Positions 1 through 7,801 of a stretch of DNA of 14,122 nucleotides are shown in pieces (within the stretch, counting starts at the first letter, position 1; each line of letters begins with the position of its first letter). Source of the DNA: an uncultured Prevotella sp. (lineage in GTDB: Bacteria > Bacteroidota > Bacteroidia > Bacteroidales > Bacteroidaceae); contig UQHJ01000059.1 in the NCBI GenBank assembly GCA_900540885.1, positions 1 through 14,122 on the forward strand, read 5' to 3'. The position numbers and the translations under genes are program-made. The notes under the pieces are model-generated. The model was given only the letters and a program-made list of their open reading frames with translations, ran no database searches and was not told the origin of the DNA.

Positions 1-3
1 AGT

Positions 4-40
4 ATTGCCAGCTTGGGGCATCGAGCCCCAAGTTGGCAAT
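4..40. repeat. Long perfect-type hairpin, possible terminator
   Basis: Bases 4-19 pair with 25-40 over 16 positions, with a single G-T wobble, around a 5-base loop (20-24). The core is CTTGGGGC / GCCCCAAG. The hairpin lies about 95 nt beyond the stop codon of the minus-strand nucleoside phosphorylase gene, so it could end that transcript. The bases where a T-tract would be needed on the minus strand lie off the window edge. It could equally be half of an interspersed palindromic repeat. The structure is seen directly; the function is inferred. Confidence 0.5.
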
Positions 41-86
41 GCCGACGCGGGGACGCGTCGCCCCCAGGTGAGGGCGCGCCCCCCAA
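41..86. repeat. GC-rich palindrome cluster
   Basis: This short block is almost entirely G and C within a much more A+T-rich region. It holds GACGCG (44-49) against CGCGTC (54-59) around a 4-base loop, the 10-bp palindrome GGGCGCGCCC at 72-81, and CGCCC (59-63) against GGGCG (72-76). It follows directly on the hairpin at 4-40, so the two may form one element. No ORF covers it. It may be a noncoding repeat or part of a terminator region; its identity is not known from sequence alone. Confidence 0.4.
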
Positions 87-134
87 TGTGTTCAATAAAT
101 TGCAGCTTGTCTAACATTAGCTGCTGCGTGTAGC

Positions 135-1016
135 TTAAATGCGATCTAATACCAATTTAATTAGCGTGTCGATACTGTTCTTATAATTGGGGTTGGCACG
201 ATGAGCTAAACGATTAGCAATCACCATGCAGCACGTCATGGCCTTGTGTCCCATGAGCAGTGACAAGCCTGCAATGGCGCTGCTTTCCATTTCGAAGTTA
301 CAAATGCGGTGGTCGTTATATTCAAAAGATTCGATTTTCGCATTTTGGTCGGGGTCTGCTAAGGGGAGACGTAGCTGGCGACCTTGAGGACCAAAGAATC
401 CGCCGCAAGCAATGGTTATGCCACGTACCATATCGTCGCCACCTATGCGGTTGATGAGTTCAGCATTGGCATGCACTACGTAAGGGTGTGCAATGCATTG
501 TGTGCCGTGCCAATTCATGTGTGAAAGAAAGGCTTTCTCAAGCTCAAGATCACTCACTTCGTTGCGTCCTGCATAGAAGTTGAGAAGGCCGTCAAAGCCA
601 ATGCTTATTTCACTCGCAACGAAGGTGCCTTCAGGGGTGTTAGGTTGAAGTCCGCCACAGGTGCCAATGCGTACCAATTCGAGTTGTCGAAGATTGTCTT
701 TGATGAGTCGTGTGTTGAAATCGATGTTGGCTAAAGCATCTAATTCGTTTAGAACGATGTCGATGTTGTCGCAGCCGATACCAGTAGAAACGACAGTGAT
801 ACGTTTATCCTTGTAGGTGCCTGTGATCGTGCGAAATTCGCGACTTGAGACATCGCATTCAGTCGTGTCGAAATGTGAGGCTACGAGAGGCACACGGCCA
901 GGGTCGCCTACCAAAATAACCTTGTCGGCTAATTGTTCGGGTTTAACGTGAAGGTGGAAAATGCTACCATCTGGATTGATGATTAATTCAGATGGTGCGA
1001 TGGGTTCTTTTGTCAT
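135..1016 (-). CDS. Nucleoside phosphorylase, uridine phosphorylase family
   Basis: The 293-residue protein belongs to the PNP_UDP_1 (nucleoside phosphorylase-I) family, cytoplasmic enzymes that use phosphate to split nucleosides into base and sugar-1-phosphate in salvage. Visible motifs are GDPGR at 37-41 (phosphate binding), RIGTCGGLQ at about 116-124, a Q-x-R pair at Q211/R213, and FEMESSA at 241-247. The Q-x-R and E-M-E signatures correspond to the uracil- and ribose-contacting residues of E. coli uridine phosphorylase, so a pyrimidine substrate (uridine) is the best guess. It is about 40 residues longer than E. coli Udp, with extra N-terminal and mid-protein sequence. The gene starts 24 nt after the stop of the PD40 gene and is probably co-transcribed with it. 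No Shine-Dalgarno sequence is visible, as is usual in Bacteroidota. The family is secure; the exact substrate is inferred. Confidence 0.88.
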   Translation of the reverse strand: MTKEPIAPSELIINPDGSIFHLHVKPEQLADKVILVGDPGRVPLVASHFDTTECDVSSREFRTITGTYKDKRITVVSTGIGCDNIDIVLNELDALANIDFNTRLIKDNLRQLELVRIGTCGGLQPNTPEGTFVASEISIGFDGLLNFYAGRNEVSDLELEKAFLSHMNWHGTQCIAHPYVVHANAELINRIGGDDMVRGITIACGGFFGPQGRQLRLPLADPDQNAKIESFEYNDHRICNFEMESSAIAGLSLLMGHKAMTCCMVIANRLAHRANPNYKNSIDTLIKLVLDRI

Positions 1017-1040
1017 GATTATTAGATGTTTTAAGATGTC

Positions 1041-2315
1041 TTATTGAAGTTCTGCCTTACGCATATTTTTACACAATGTATTGTATTGTTGTAGCAGTTG
1101 CGGCAGTGCTTGTTTGATTTGTTGAAGTTGTAGCTTGGCTTTATCTGTTAGCTTATTGGGGGTTAATGCAGAAGCAAGTTGAAGTTCATCTTGTTTTTGT
1201 TGTAAGGTGTTGATTTGATCAAAAACTTGGTCAGCTTGCTCAGCTATGCGACGAGCCGTTTCGCTACGAAATTGTGTGAGTTGAGTATATACAATCTGAT
1301 CGTTGATGATGTAGCGTCGTGGGGTAGAGGCTTGTTGAATTTGCTGCGCTTTAGCTTGTGCTAATCGAAGTTGGGCCTCTTTTACAGCTGCAGAATTTGT
1401 TTGTGTTTCGGCAATTGAGTGAAGTTGAGCTGCGTGAATGATTTGCTTATTGTTGCCGTCAGCAGCGTCGTATACCTCGCGCGTTGTGTTTGGAATGAAT
1501 ATGTAGATGCAAGCAGAGTCAGCCTTCTGATAGCGGTCGGTCACTAACCAGCCGAGGTTGGTTTGTTCGTCGATGGCTAAAAAGTAATCGTTGGCAGGAG
1601 AGTTGAATGGCATACCTAAATTTTCAGCCTTTAGAAATTGCTTCGTGTCAGCATTGTAACGCGTAACAAAAAGGTCGTATCCTCCTAAACTCTCGTCACC
1701 CTGCGCAGCATAATATAGAGTCACACCATCAGGCATCATGAAAGGGTAGTCTTGGTCTTCGTTCGTATTGTCAAACCCATTAAGTGGAATAGGTGTATTC
1801 CAACCTTTGCCAGCTCGAAAACTGGCGTAAAGCCGTTTATTGTTGCCAGACTTGTCAGAAGCAGAGAATATAATCCGATCGCCCAATTCGTTAATGTAGC
1901 CTGTTTGGCCTAACGCCTGTGGCGCATTGTTAATTCTGCCAACTTCCTCATTCATGTTGATGATTCGTCCGGCTTCGTGTGATAAGTGTAAACTCTTTAA
2001 TACTGCATCGCGGCTAACCTTAATGCTATCGATAAATGTAATACGCTCTGTGCCGCGTAACATGTCGATACCACGGTTTGCTCGGTTTAAGTCTTGCTCT
2101 AATCTATCTGTAGAACGGCCCGCAGAATGAGCACTTTCTATCTCTCGCTGCAAGACGCGAGCGGCATCAGTAAATTTATAATTTTGAATGAGTTGTTCGG
2201 CGGAATGTGTGGCTGCTATAGGTGTCTTTACATTTGTAGTTTTTTTCTTTTGGGCAAAAGAAGGAATGCATAATGAGGCTGCAATTAAACAAGTAATAAT
2301 AGTTAGTCGATTCAT
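1041..2315 (-). CDS. Secreted PD40-repeat protein with C-terminal coiled coil
   Basis: The 424-residue protein has a clear signal peptide (residues 1-21, ending PSFA before QKKK), so it is exported. Residues 38-130 are helical and TPR-like. Residues about 138-275 contain WD40-like (PD40) beta-propeller motifs: IIFSASDKSGNNKRLYAS, then DYPFMMPDGVTLYYAAQ and GGYDLFVTRY. That last block resembles the SPDG-LYFAS-GGxDIF repeats of Bacteroidota OmpA/PorE-type envelope proteins. Residues about 305-424 are Gln/Ala-rich and predicted coiled coil. No OmpA-like peptidoglycan-binding domain follows the repeats, unlike many relatives. It is the first gene of a pair with the nucleoside phosphorylase. The role is probably periplasmic or outer-membrane scaffolding, but no specific function can be assigned. 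Confidence 0.75.
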   Translation of the reverse strand: MNRLTIITCLIAASLCIPSFAQKKKTTNVKTPIAATHSAEQLIQNYKFTDAARVLQREIESAHSAGRSTDRLEQDLNRANRGIDMLRGTERITFIDSIKVSRDAVLKSLHLSHEAGRIINMNEEVGRINNAPQALGQTGYINELGDRIIFSASDKSGNNKRLYASFRAGKGWNTPIPLNGFDNTNEDQDYPFMMPDGVTLYYAAQGDESLGGYDLFVTRYNADTKQFLKAENLGMPFNSPANDYFLAIDEQTNLGWLVTDRYQKADSACIYIFIPNTTREVYDAADGNNKQIIHAAQLHSIAETQTNSAAVKEAQLRLAQAKAQQIQQASTPRRYIINDQIVYTQLTQFRSETARRIAEQADQVFDQINTLQQKQDELQLASALTPNKLTDKAKLQLQQIKQALPQLLQQYNTLCKNMRKAELQ

Positions 2316-2384
2316 ATTCTATTCGTATTCTATTTTGAATGCAAAATGCTTTAGTAGTTGATACATTTTATGCTATTGAGCGTT

Positions 2385-2392
2385 CAAATGTA
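2385..2392 (-). promoter_or_regulatory. Putative -7 element for the PD40 operon
   Basis: Read on the minus strand this is TACATTTG, an exact match to the Bacteroidota -7 consensus TAnnTTTG, about 70 nt upstream of the PD40 start. No convincing TTTG -33 element lies at the usual spacing, so it is weak on its own. Confidence 0.35.
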
Positions 2393-2435
2393 CGATTTTC
2401 TTTTAGAAGGGTTACTATGAATATTATATTTTATG

Positions 2436-2443
2436 TAAATTTG
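2436..2443 (+). promoter_or_regulatory. Putative -7 element for the LysM-barrel-valS cluster
   Basis: TAAATTTG matches the Bacteroidota -7 consensus TAnnTTTG about 83 nt upstream of the LysM-PBP start. It would give a leader of roughly 75-80 nt. The -33 region (about 2411-2416) shows GTTAC rather than TTTG. It lies back-to-back with the minus-strand element at 2385-2392 in the 211-nt divergent region 2316-2526, which otherwise holds only A/T-rich sequence. Confidence 0.38.
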
Positions 2444-2526
2444 CATGCTGAAAGATTTTGACTTATTGGTTTAATATTGGTAAGGAGAGTCTTTAATATA
2501 AGGTTTAAATATAAAGTTGTAATTGT

Positions 2527-4218
2527 ATGATTTATAATATAAAACGTGTCGTATTTATATTGAGTTGCTTCCTTTGTTTGGGCGTTTTTTGCCCCCTTCA
2601 AGTGAAGGGCCAGAAGAAGGTAGAAAAGACGGTGAAGTATACGGTACAACCAGGTGAAACGATATTGGGTATTGCTCATCGTCACGGCACAACGCTTGAT
2701 CATTTATTGAGCTTGAATCCAGGAGTGCAGCCTGATTATGTGCAAGCTGGACAAGTGGTTATTGTGCCTTATGTGCCTGGAGGTGCAGAACCTGCTCCTA
2801 CTCCAGCACAGCGTGCAGCAGCGGCTCGGGCTACAGAGAAGAATGCTGTGGTGAAGAAACAACCAACGGCAGGGAACGCTGCGATTATGCCAAACGCTGT
2901 GTCAAAGGTTAGTTATGCTGAAGTGGGACAACAACCACAGCCTGCTAAGGTGACTTATAAGGAGTATAAGGCAAAAAAGAAGGAAACGGCTTATGGTATA
3001 GCAAAAGCGAATAATATAACCGTTGACGAGTTGATAGAGGCTAATCCTGAAATGAAGCAGGAGGGATATAAGTTGAAGAAGGGAAGTGTGTTGCGTATCC
3101 CTGTGAAGCCTATAGTCAAGAAGCCAACCTTTAAGGGATTGAACACAATACGCTTAGCTGTAATACTTCCGTTAGTAGGTAATGGCGTGGAGTTTGACCG
3201 TAGTGTAGAATTTTATAGAGGCCTGCTGATGGGGGTAGAGGAATTAAAACAAGCGGGGGTAAATGTGGTTGTCTCGGTGTATAATGAGCCTGCTCCCGAT
3301 GTAAGCATCGCAAGCCAGATGTTGCAAGTCGTGGGGCAGAATCCTGACGTTATCGTCGGTCCGCTTTACCCTACACACTTTACGGATGTGACGGCTGTAT
3401 CGGCAAAAAAGGTAAAGGTCGTAGTGCCTTTCTCGTCAAAGGTGCCACAGGTAGACTATCGTCCTGAAGTGTACGTGCTAAATACTCCTGCCGTCTATGA
3501 GAACGCTTTGGCTTTAGACTTGTTTATGACCAATTTTAAGAAGCAAACGCATGTTATATTATTGCATGGTCAAGCGGGTAATAAACGTAGCTTTAGTGAA
3601 GAATTGCAGCGTAGATTGAGTAGCGCAGGGTATGATATCGTAAGTTTGCCTACTTCTGCATCAACGCAACAGATGACAGCAGCCTTGTTGGGGAAAAAGC
3701 AAGGCGAGTATATCATTGTACCCGATGATGCAAGTGAGGCTACGATGAAGCAAATGTTGACAAAAACGGCGGATTTGCAGCATGCGTTGTCTGGTGCTCA
3801 AATATCGTTGTTGGGTTATGAAAGTTGGTTGCCTTATGCGGAAGGAAGTATGCGTGAGCAAATTCATGCTGCAAACACGTACATTCTGACTCCAAATTAC
3901 TATTATCCATACACGACGGCTTCGAAGGCTTTTTATGATAAATATAGAAAGTGGTTTAAGGCGGACTTTGTGTCAAGCAAGCCTCGTATGGCTCCTTTGG
4001 GTTATGATTTTGCGAGAGGCTTTTTAGGCAGCATGGCTACTTATGGCTATGATTTTAGTACACAGTCACCACAAAAGGGAAGTGTCGCAGCACAACCTAA
4101 GTTACAGTCAGAACCTCGATTTATTACCGTTGGGGGTAATGGTGGGTATGTAAGCCGTAGTATGTGGCTTGTTCGTTTTAAACGAGATATGAGCATTGTG
4201 AAAATATCGGCACAATAA
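2527..4218 (+). CDS. Secreted tandem-LysM protein with type I periplasmic-binding fold
   Basis: The 563-residue protein starts with a signal peptide (about 1-29, a hydrophobic core then VKGQKK). LysM domain 1 lies at about 37-81 (YTVQPGETILGIA to VVIVPY), followed by an Ala/Pro/Gln-rich linker (82-140). LysM domain 2, a more diverged copy, lies at about 146-192 (KKETAYGIAKANNITVDELI to LRIPV). From about 206 to 560 it resembles a type I periplasmic-binding protein of the ABC receptor family (IRLAVILPLVG, VIVGPLYP, VVVPFSSK, HVILLHG, LGYESW, LGYDFARGFL). LysM binds peptidoglycan glycan, so the protein should sit at the wall in the periplasm. No ABC permease or ATPase gene is nearby, so an import role is not supported. 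The ATG is the first start after an in-frame stop at 2512-2514. It heads a likely operon with the barrel gene (23 nt) and valS. Confidence 0.82.
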   Translation: MIYNIKRVVFILSCFLCLGVFCPLQVKGQKKVEKTVKYTVQPGETILGIAHRHGTTLDHLLSLNPGVQPDYVQAGQVVIVPYVPGGAEPAPTPAQRAAAARATEKNAVVKKQPTAGNAAIMPNAVSKVSYAEVGQQPQPAKVTYKEYKAKKKETAYGIAKANNITVDELIEANPEMKQEGYKLKKGSVLRIPVKPIVKKPTFKGLNTIRLAVILPLVGNGVEFDRSVEFYRGLLMGVEELKQAGVNVVVSVYNEPAPDVSIASQMLQVVGQNPDVIVGPLYPTHFTDVTAVSAKKVKVVVPFSSKVPQVDYRPEVYVLNTPAVYENALALDLFMTNFKKQTHVILLHGQAGNKRSFSEELQRRLSSAGYDIVSLPTSASTQQMTAALLGKKQGEYIIVPDDASEATMKQMLTKTADLQHALSGAQISLLGYESWLPYAEGSMREQIHAANTYILTPNYYYPYTTASKAFYDKYRKWFKADFVSSKPRMAPLGYDFARGFLGSMATYGYDFSTQSPQKGSVAAQPKLQSEPRFITVGGNGGYVSRSMWLVRFKRDMSIVKISAQ

Positions 4219-4241
4219 GCGTCGTAACTATATATGGTGTT

Positions 4242-4973
4242 ATGCAGAATATAATTTACATAAAACGATGTGTAGTTGTATGCGTGCTTATGCTACTCAT
4301 GTCGGTTGCGTCGCGTGCACAGATAGGTGAGCCAAGGCATAATATATGTATAGGCTTTACGGGGGGCGTGGCGATGAATCAAATTGGATTTGACCCGACA
4401 ATAAAGCAAAAGTGGCACGTCGGACCAACCCTTGGCATTGTGGCACGCTTTACGAGCGAACGTTATTTCAAAGCCTTTTGTGCATTACAATTGGAATTGA
4501 ACTATAGTGAAATGGGCTGGAGCGAACAGGTATTGAACTCACAGTCAGAACCTCTGCCCGATACTTATAAGCGTAATCAACATTACATACAATTCCCCGT
4601 TTTGGCTCGTTTGGCTTGGGGACGCGAAAGTCGTGGCCTCATGGGCTACTTCTTGGCAGGTCCGCAAGTGGGGTATTGTTTTAAGGAAAGTAGTAAACAA
4701 AGCAACTTTACATTAGATGATAGCGGACACCCCGACCGACCTAATGGACTTTATGCTCAGTATGATATGTCAATTGACAAAAAGTTTGATTATGGTATAA
4801 CTGCAGGGTTGGGTGCTGAACTTACGACTAAAATAGGACACTTCTTAGTAGAAGGTCGTTACTATTACGGTTTGTCAGATATCTTTAATAATGCAAAGAA
4901 GGACGTGTTCAGTCGTTCGAACAATGGCACGATCGTAGCAAAGGTGACATATCTGTTTGATGTGCGGAAGTGA
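4242..4973 (+). CDS. Outer-membrane beta-barrel protein, PorT-like/OMP_b-brl family
   Basis: The 243-residue protein has a signal peptide (1-26, ending ASRA before QIGEP). The rest alternates hydrophobic and polar residues in strands typical of a small outer-membrane barrel: GFTGGVAMNQIGF, HVGPTLGIVARF, ALQLELNYSEMGW, YIQFPVLARLAWG, YFLAGPQVGYCF, DYGITAGLGAEL and a last strand AKVTYLFDV. The pattern Y-I-Q-F-P-x-L followed by G-x-x-x-G-x-x-x is typical of the Bacteroidota outer-membrane barrel family often annotated porin or PorT. True PorT is a type IX secretion component; I cannot show from this sequence that it is the PorT orthologue. It lies 23 nt after the LysM-PBP gene and 35 nt before valS. 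Confidence 0.75.
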   Translation: MQNIIYIKRCVVVCVLMLLMSVASRAQIGEPRHNICIGFTGGVAMNQIGFDPTIKQKWHVGPTLGIVARFTSERYFKAFCALQLELNYSEMGWSEQVLNSQSEPLPDTYKRNQHYIQFPVLARLAWGRESRGLMGYFLAGPQVGYCFKESSKQSNFTLDDSGHPDRPNGLYAQYDMSIDKKFDYGITAGLGAELTTKIGHFLVEGRYYYGLSDIFNNAKKDVFSRSNNGTIVAKVTYLFDVRK

Positions 4974-5008
4974 CATCTCATAATCGAAAAAAATAAATAC
5001 AAAATACA

Positions 5009-7693
5009 ATGGAATTAGCAAAGACTTACAATCCCGAAGAGGTTGAAGGTAAATGGTATCAGTATTGGACTGACAACCACCTTTTCTCTTCAAAACCCGA
5101 TGGACGTAAACCCTATACAGTTGTAATCCCTCCCCCTAACGTGACGGGCGTGTTACATATGGGACACATGCTTAACGAAACCATACAAGATATCTTGGTT
5201 CGTCATGCTCGCATGGAAGGTAAAAACGCATGTTGGGTGCCTGGTACTGACCATGCTTCAATTGCAACTGAAGCGAAGGTGGTAAATCGCTTGGCTGAGC
5301 AAGGAATCAAAAAGACCGACCTTACGCGTGATGAATTCTTGAAGCATGCTTGGGACTGGACGGAGGAACATGGAGGCATTATATTGAAGCAATTGCGTCG
5401 AGTAGGTGCTTCGTGTGATTGGGATCGTACGGCTTTCACAATGGACGAAGAGCGTTCTAAGAGTGTTATCCATGTGTTTGTAGATCTTTATCGCAAAGGA
5501 TTGATTTATCGTGGCGTTCGCATGGTCAATTGGGACCCGAAGGCTAAAACGGCACTGTCAGATGAAGAAGTAGTGTATAAGGAGGAGCATACGAAACTCT
5601 ATTACATGAAGTATTATGTAAGTGAAGATGATGGCACGGGAGCTACTGGCGAAGAAGGTGAAATTATTCACCAAGATGAGAAAGGCCGATATGCCGTTGT
5701 AGCAACAACTCGTCCTGAAACGATTATGGGTGACGTAGCAATGTGTATTAATCCTAACGACCCGAAAAATCATTGGTTGAAGGGTAAGAAGGTGATCGTT
5801 CCGTTGGTAGGTCGTGTTATTCCTGTGATTGAAGATGAATATGTAGACATTGAGTTTGGTACAGGTTGTTTGAAGGTAACTCCAGCACACGATGTGAATG
5901 ACTATATGTTGGGTGAGAAGTATAACTTGCAAGCTATTGACATCTTCAATGATGATGCTACTATCTCTGAGGCAGCTGGTATGTACGTAGGTCAAGAGCG
6001 TTTCGCTGTACGTAAGCAAATTGCTATAGACTTGCAAGAGGCTGGCCTTATGGAGAAGATTGAGGACTATGACAATAAGATAGGTTGCTCAGAACGTACG
6101 GGTGTGCCTATCGAACCAAAATTGTCTATGCAATGGTTCCTCAAGATGCAGCACTTTGCTGACTTGGCTTTACCTCCCGTAATGAACGATGAGATAAAGT
6201 TCTACCCAACAAAGTATAAGAATACTTATCGCCACTGGTTAGAGAATATCAAGGATTGGTGTATCTCACGTCAACTTTGGTGGGGACATCGCATTCCGGC
6301 TTACTATCTGCCTGAAGGCGGTTATGTAGTAGCTGAAAGTATCGAAGAAGCCGTTAAGTTGGCACAAGAGAAGAGTGGTAATGCTAATCTTACAGCCGCT
6401 GATTTGCGTCAAGATGAAGATGCACTTGATACTTGGTTCTCATCTTGGTTGTGGCCTATATCTCTCTTTGACGGTATTATGAATCCTGATAATGAGGAAT
6501 TCAACTATTACTATCCTACGAGTGATTTGGTGACAGGTCCAGACATCATCTTCTTCTGGGTGGCTCGTATGATTATGGCCGGTTACGAGTTTACGGGTAA
6601 GATGCCGTTTAAGAATGTATATTTTACAGGTATTGTACGTGATAAGTTGGGTCGTAAGATGTCAAAATCACTTGGCAATTCGCCAGACCCACTTGATCTT
6701 ATTGACCGCTTTGGTGCTGATGGCGTGCGTATGGGTATGATGTTGGCAGCTCCTGCAGGCAATGACATCTTGTTTGATGAAGCACTTTGTGAACAAGGTC
6801 GCAACTTCTGTAATAAAATCTGGAACGCTTTCCGTTTGGTACAAGGTTGGCAAGTTGATAAGACTGCGGCTCAGCCCGAGACTGCACGTTTGGCTGTAGA
6901 ATGGTTTAATGCGAAATTGCGTCAGAGCGCAGCAGAGATTGCCGACCTTTATTCTAAATATCGCTTAAGTGAGGCTTTGATGGAGGTTTACCACCTCTTC
7001 TGGGACGAATTTTCAAGTTGGTTCCTTGAAATGGTAAAGCCTGCTTATGGTAGCCCGATTGATGTGACTACTTACGAGGCCGTGTTAGAGGCTTTCAATC
7101 ACTTGCTCCACTTGCTTCACCCCTTCATGCCTTTCATTACCGAAGAGCTTTGGCAGCACTTGGCAGAGCGCAAAGAGGGTGAAAGCATCATGGTAAGTCC
7201 ACAAACGATTGCAGTTCCTGCTGAGGGTGATGACGCTATTTTGGCACAAATTGAGATGATGAAGAATGTGGTAGCTGGTGTACGTGCTATTCGTAATACG
7301 AAAAATATCTCACCGCGTGAGGTGCTTGACTTGCAGGTAATTGCTGCTAATCCTATCGCTGCATTGGATAGTTTGGTTGTAAAGATGGCCAATGTAAATG
7401 CTGTAGTCGTTGTTGAAGCGAAGGGTGAGGGCGTTAGCTCATTCATGGTAGGTACGACAGAATATGCTGTACCCCTTGGTGGCTTGATTGATGTCGAAGC
7501 TGAGATTGCAAAGGCTGAAGCTGAACTCAAACACTTGGAGGGCTTCTTGAATGGTGTGAAGAAGAAACTCTCAAATGAGCGCTTTGTTAACAATGCGCCT
7601 GCTGCGGTTGTTGAATTAGAACGTAAGAAGCAGTCTGATGCAGAAAGCAAGATTGCTACGTTGAAGGAGACGATTGCTTCACTTCAAAAGTAA
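5009..7693 (+). CDS. valS: Valyl-tRNA synthetase
   Basis: The 894-residue cytoplasmic class I synthetase charges tRNA-Val with valine and edits mischarged threonine. Class I signatures are present: HMGH at 50-53 (HIGH motif, within PPPNVTGVLHMGH) and KMSKS at 550-554. The CP1 editing domain carries TTRPET at 233-238 and GTGCLKVTPAHD at 284-295. The catalytic core contains WCISRQLWWGHR from W417 and DTWFSSWLWP at about 475. The anticodon-binding helical domain covers about 600-760, and the C-terminal coiled coil typical of ValRS covers about 830-894 (Lys/Glu-rich). Length and motif order are normal, with no frameshift. A Gly/Glu-rich stretch at about 206-225 before the editing motif is somewhat longer than in E. 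coli. The upstream leader is A-rich with no Shine-Dalgarno sequence and no T-box. It is the third gene of the plus-strand cluster. Confidence 0.98.
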   Translation: MELAKTYNPEEVEGKWYQYWTDNHLFSSKPDGRKPYTVVIPPPNVTGVLHMGHMLNETIQDILVRHARMEGKNACWVPGTDHASIATEAKVVNRLAEQGIKKTDLTRDEFLKHAWDWTEEHGGIILKQLRRVGASCDWDRTAFTMDEERSKSVIHVFVDLYRKGLIYRGVRMVNWDPKAKTALSDEEVVYKEEHTKLYYMKYYVSEDDGTGATGEEGEIIHQDEKGRYAVVATTRPETIMGDVAMCINPNDPKNHWLKGKKVIVPLVGRVIPVIEDEYVDIEFGTGCLKVTPAHDVNDYMLGEKYNLQAIDIFNDDATISEAAGMYVGQERFAVRKQIAIDLQEAGLMEKIEDYDNKIGCSERTGVPIEPKLSMQWFLKMQHFADLALPPVMNDEIKFYPTKYKNTYRHWLENIKDWCISRQLWWGHRIPAYYLPEGGYVVAESIEEAVKLAQEKSGNANLTAADLRQDEDALDTWFSSWLWPISLFDGIMNPDNEEFNYYYPTSDLVTGPDIIFFWVARMIMAGYEFTGKMPFKNVYFTGIVRDKLGRKMSKSLGNSPDPLDLIDRFGADGVRMGMMLAAPAGNDILFDEALCEQGRNFCNKIWNAFRLVQGWQVDKTAAQPETARLAVEWFNAKLRQSAAEIADLYSKYRLSEALMEVYHLFWDEFSSWFLEMVKPAYGSPIDVTTYEAVLEAFNHLLHLLHPFMPFITEELWQHLAERKEGESIMVSPQTIAVPAEGDDAILAQIEMMKNVVAGVRAIRNTKNISPREVLDLQVIAANPIAALDSLVVKMANVNAVVVVEAKGEGVSSFMVGTTEYAVPLGGLIDVEAEIAKAEAELKHLEGFLNGVKKKLSNERFVNNAPAAVVELERKKQSDAESKIATLKETIASLQK

Positions 7694-7717
7694 ATCCCTT
7701 AACTTAAACTGAATAAG

Positions 7718-7765
7718 ATGTGCGAATGTGCTACTTGAAAGGAACAAGTATGCACGTTCGCATAT
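7718..7765 (+). terminator. Long hairpin downstream of valS
   Basis: Bases 7721-7731 (TGCGAATGTGC) pair with 7752-7762 (GCACGTTCGCA) with one wobble. Then 7732-7737 (TACTTG) pair with 7745-7750 (CAAGTA), leaving one bulged T at 7751 and a 7-base loop AAAGGAA. Three further outer pairs are possible (7718-7720 with 7763-7765). No T-tract follows directly (TTATGTATGG), so it may be an RNA-stability or leader structure rather than a classical terminator. Its position, about 25 nt after the valS stop, fits a 3' end. Confidence 0.5.
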
Positions 7766-7773
7766 TTATGTAT

Positions 7774-7801
7774 GGACCTATAAAGGTCTGCTTCCTTTTT
7801 T
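7774..7801 (+). terminator. Short hairpin plus T-run before the amidase start
   Basis: GGACC (7774-7778) pairs with GGTCT (7785-7789) around TATAAA, with one G-T wobble. GCTTCC and six Ts (7796-7801) follow and abut the ATG at 7802. This is a small terminator-like or attenuator-like shape in the leader of the next gene. The stem is short, so support is modest. Confidence 0.35.

Noticed and set aside
2482..2487. AAGGAG, a Shine-Dalgarno-like sequence
   Set aside because: It is 39 nt upstream of the only usable ATG (2527), and no other start codon follows at ribosome-binding distance.
2431..2703. A 90-codon minus-strand frame overlapping the divergent promoter region
   Set aside because: It overlaps the signal peptide and first LysM coding sequence, and its translation is not family-like.
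5558..6037. A 159-codon open frame antisense to the valS editing domain
   Set aside because: It is opposite ValRS editing motifs and its translation has no recognisable motif, so it is a shadow frame.
7117..7650. A 177-codon open frame antisense to the valS 3' part
   Set aside because: It lies wholly opposite well-conserved ValRS coding sequence, has low-complexity Ser/Thr/Ala composition, and shows no domain or promoter. It is a shadow of the real gene.
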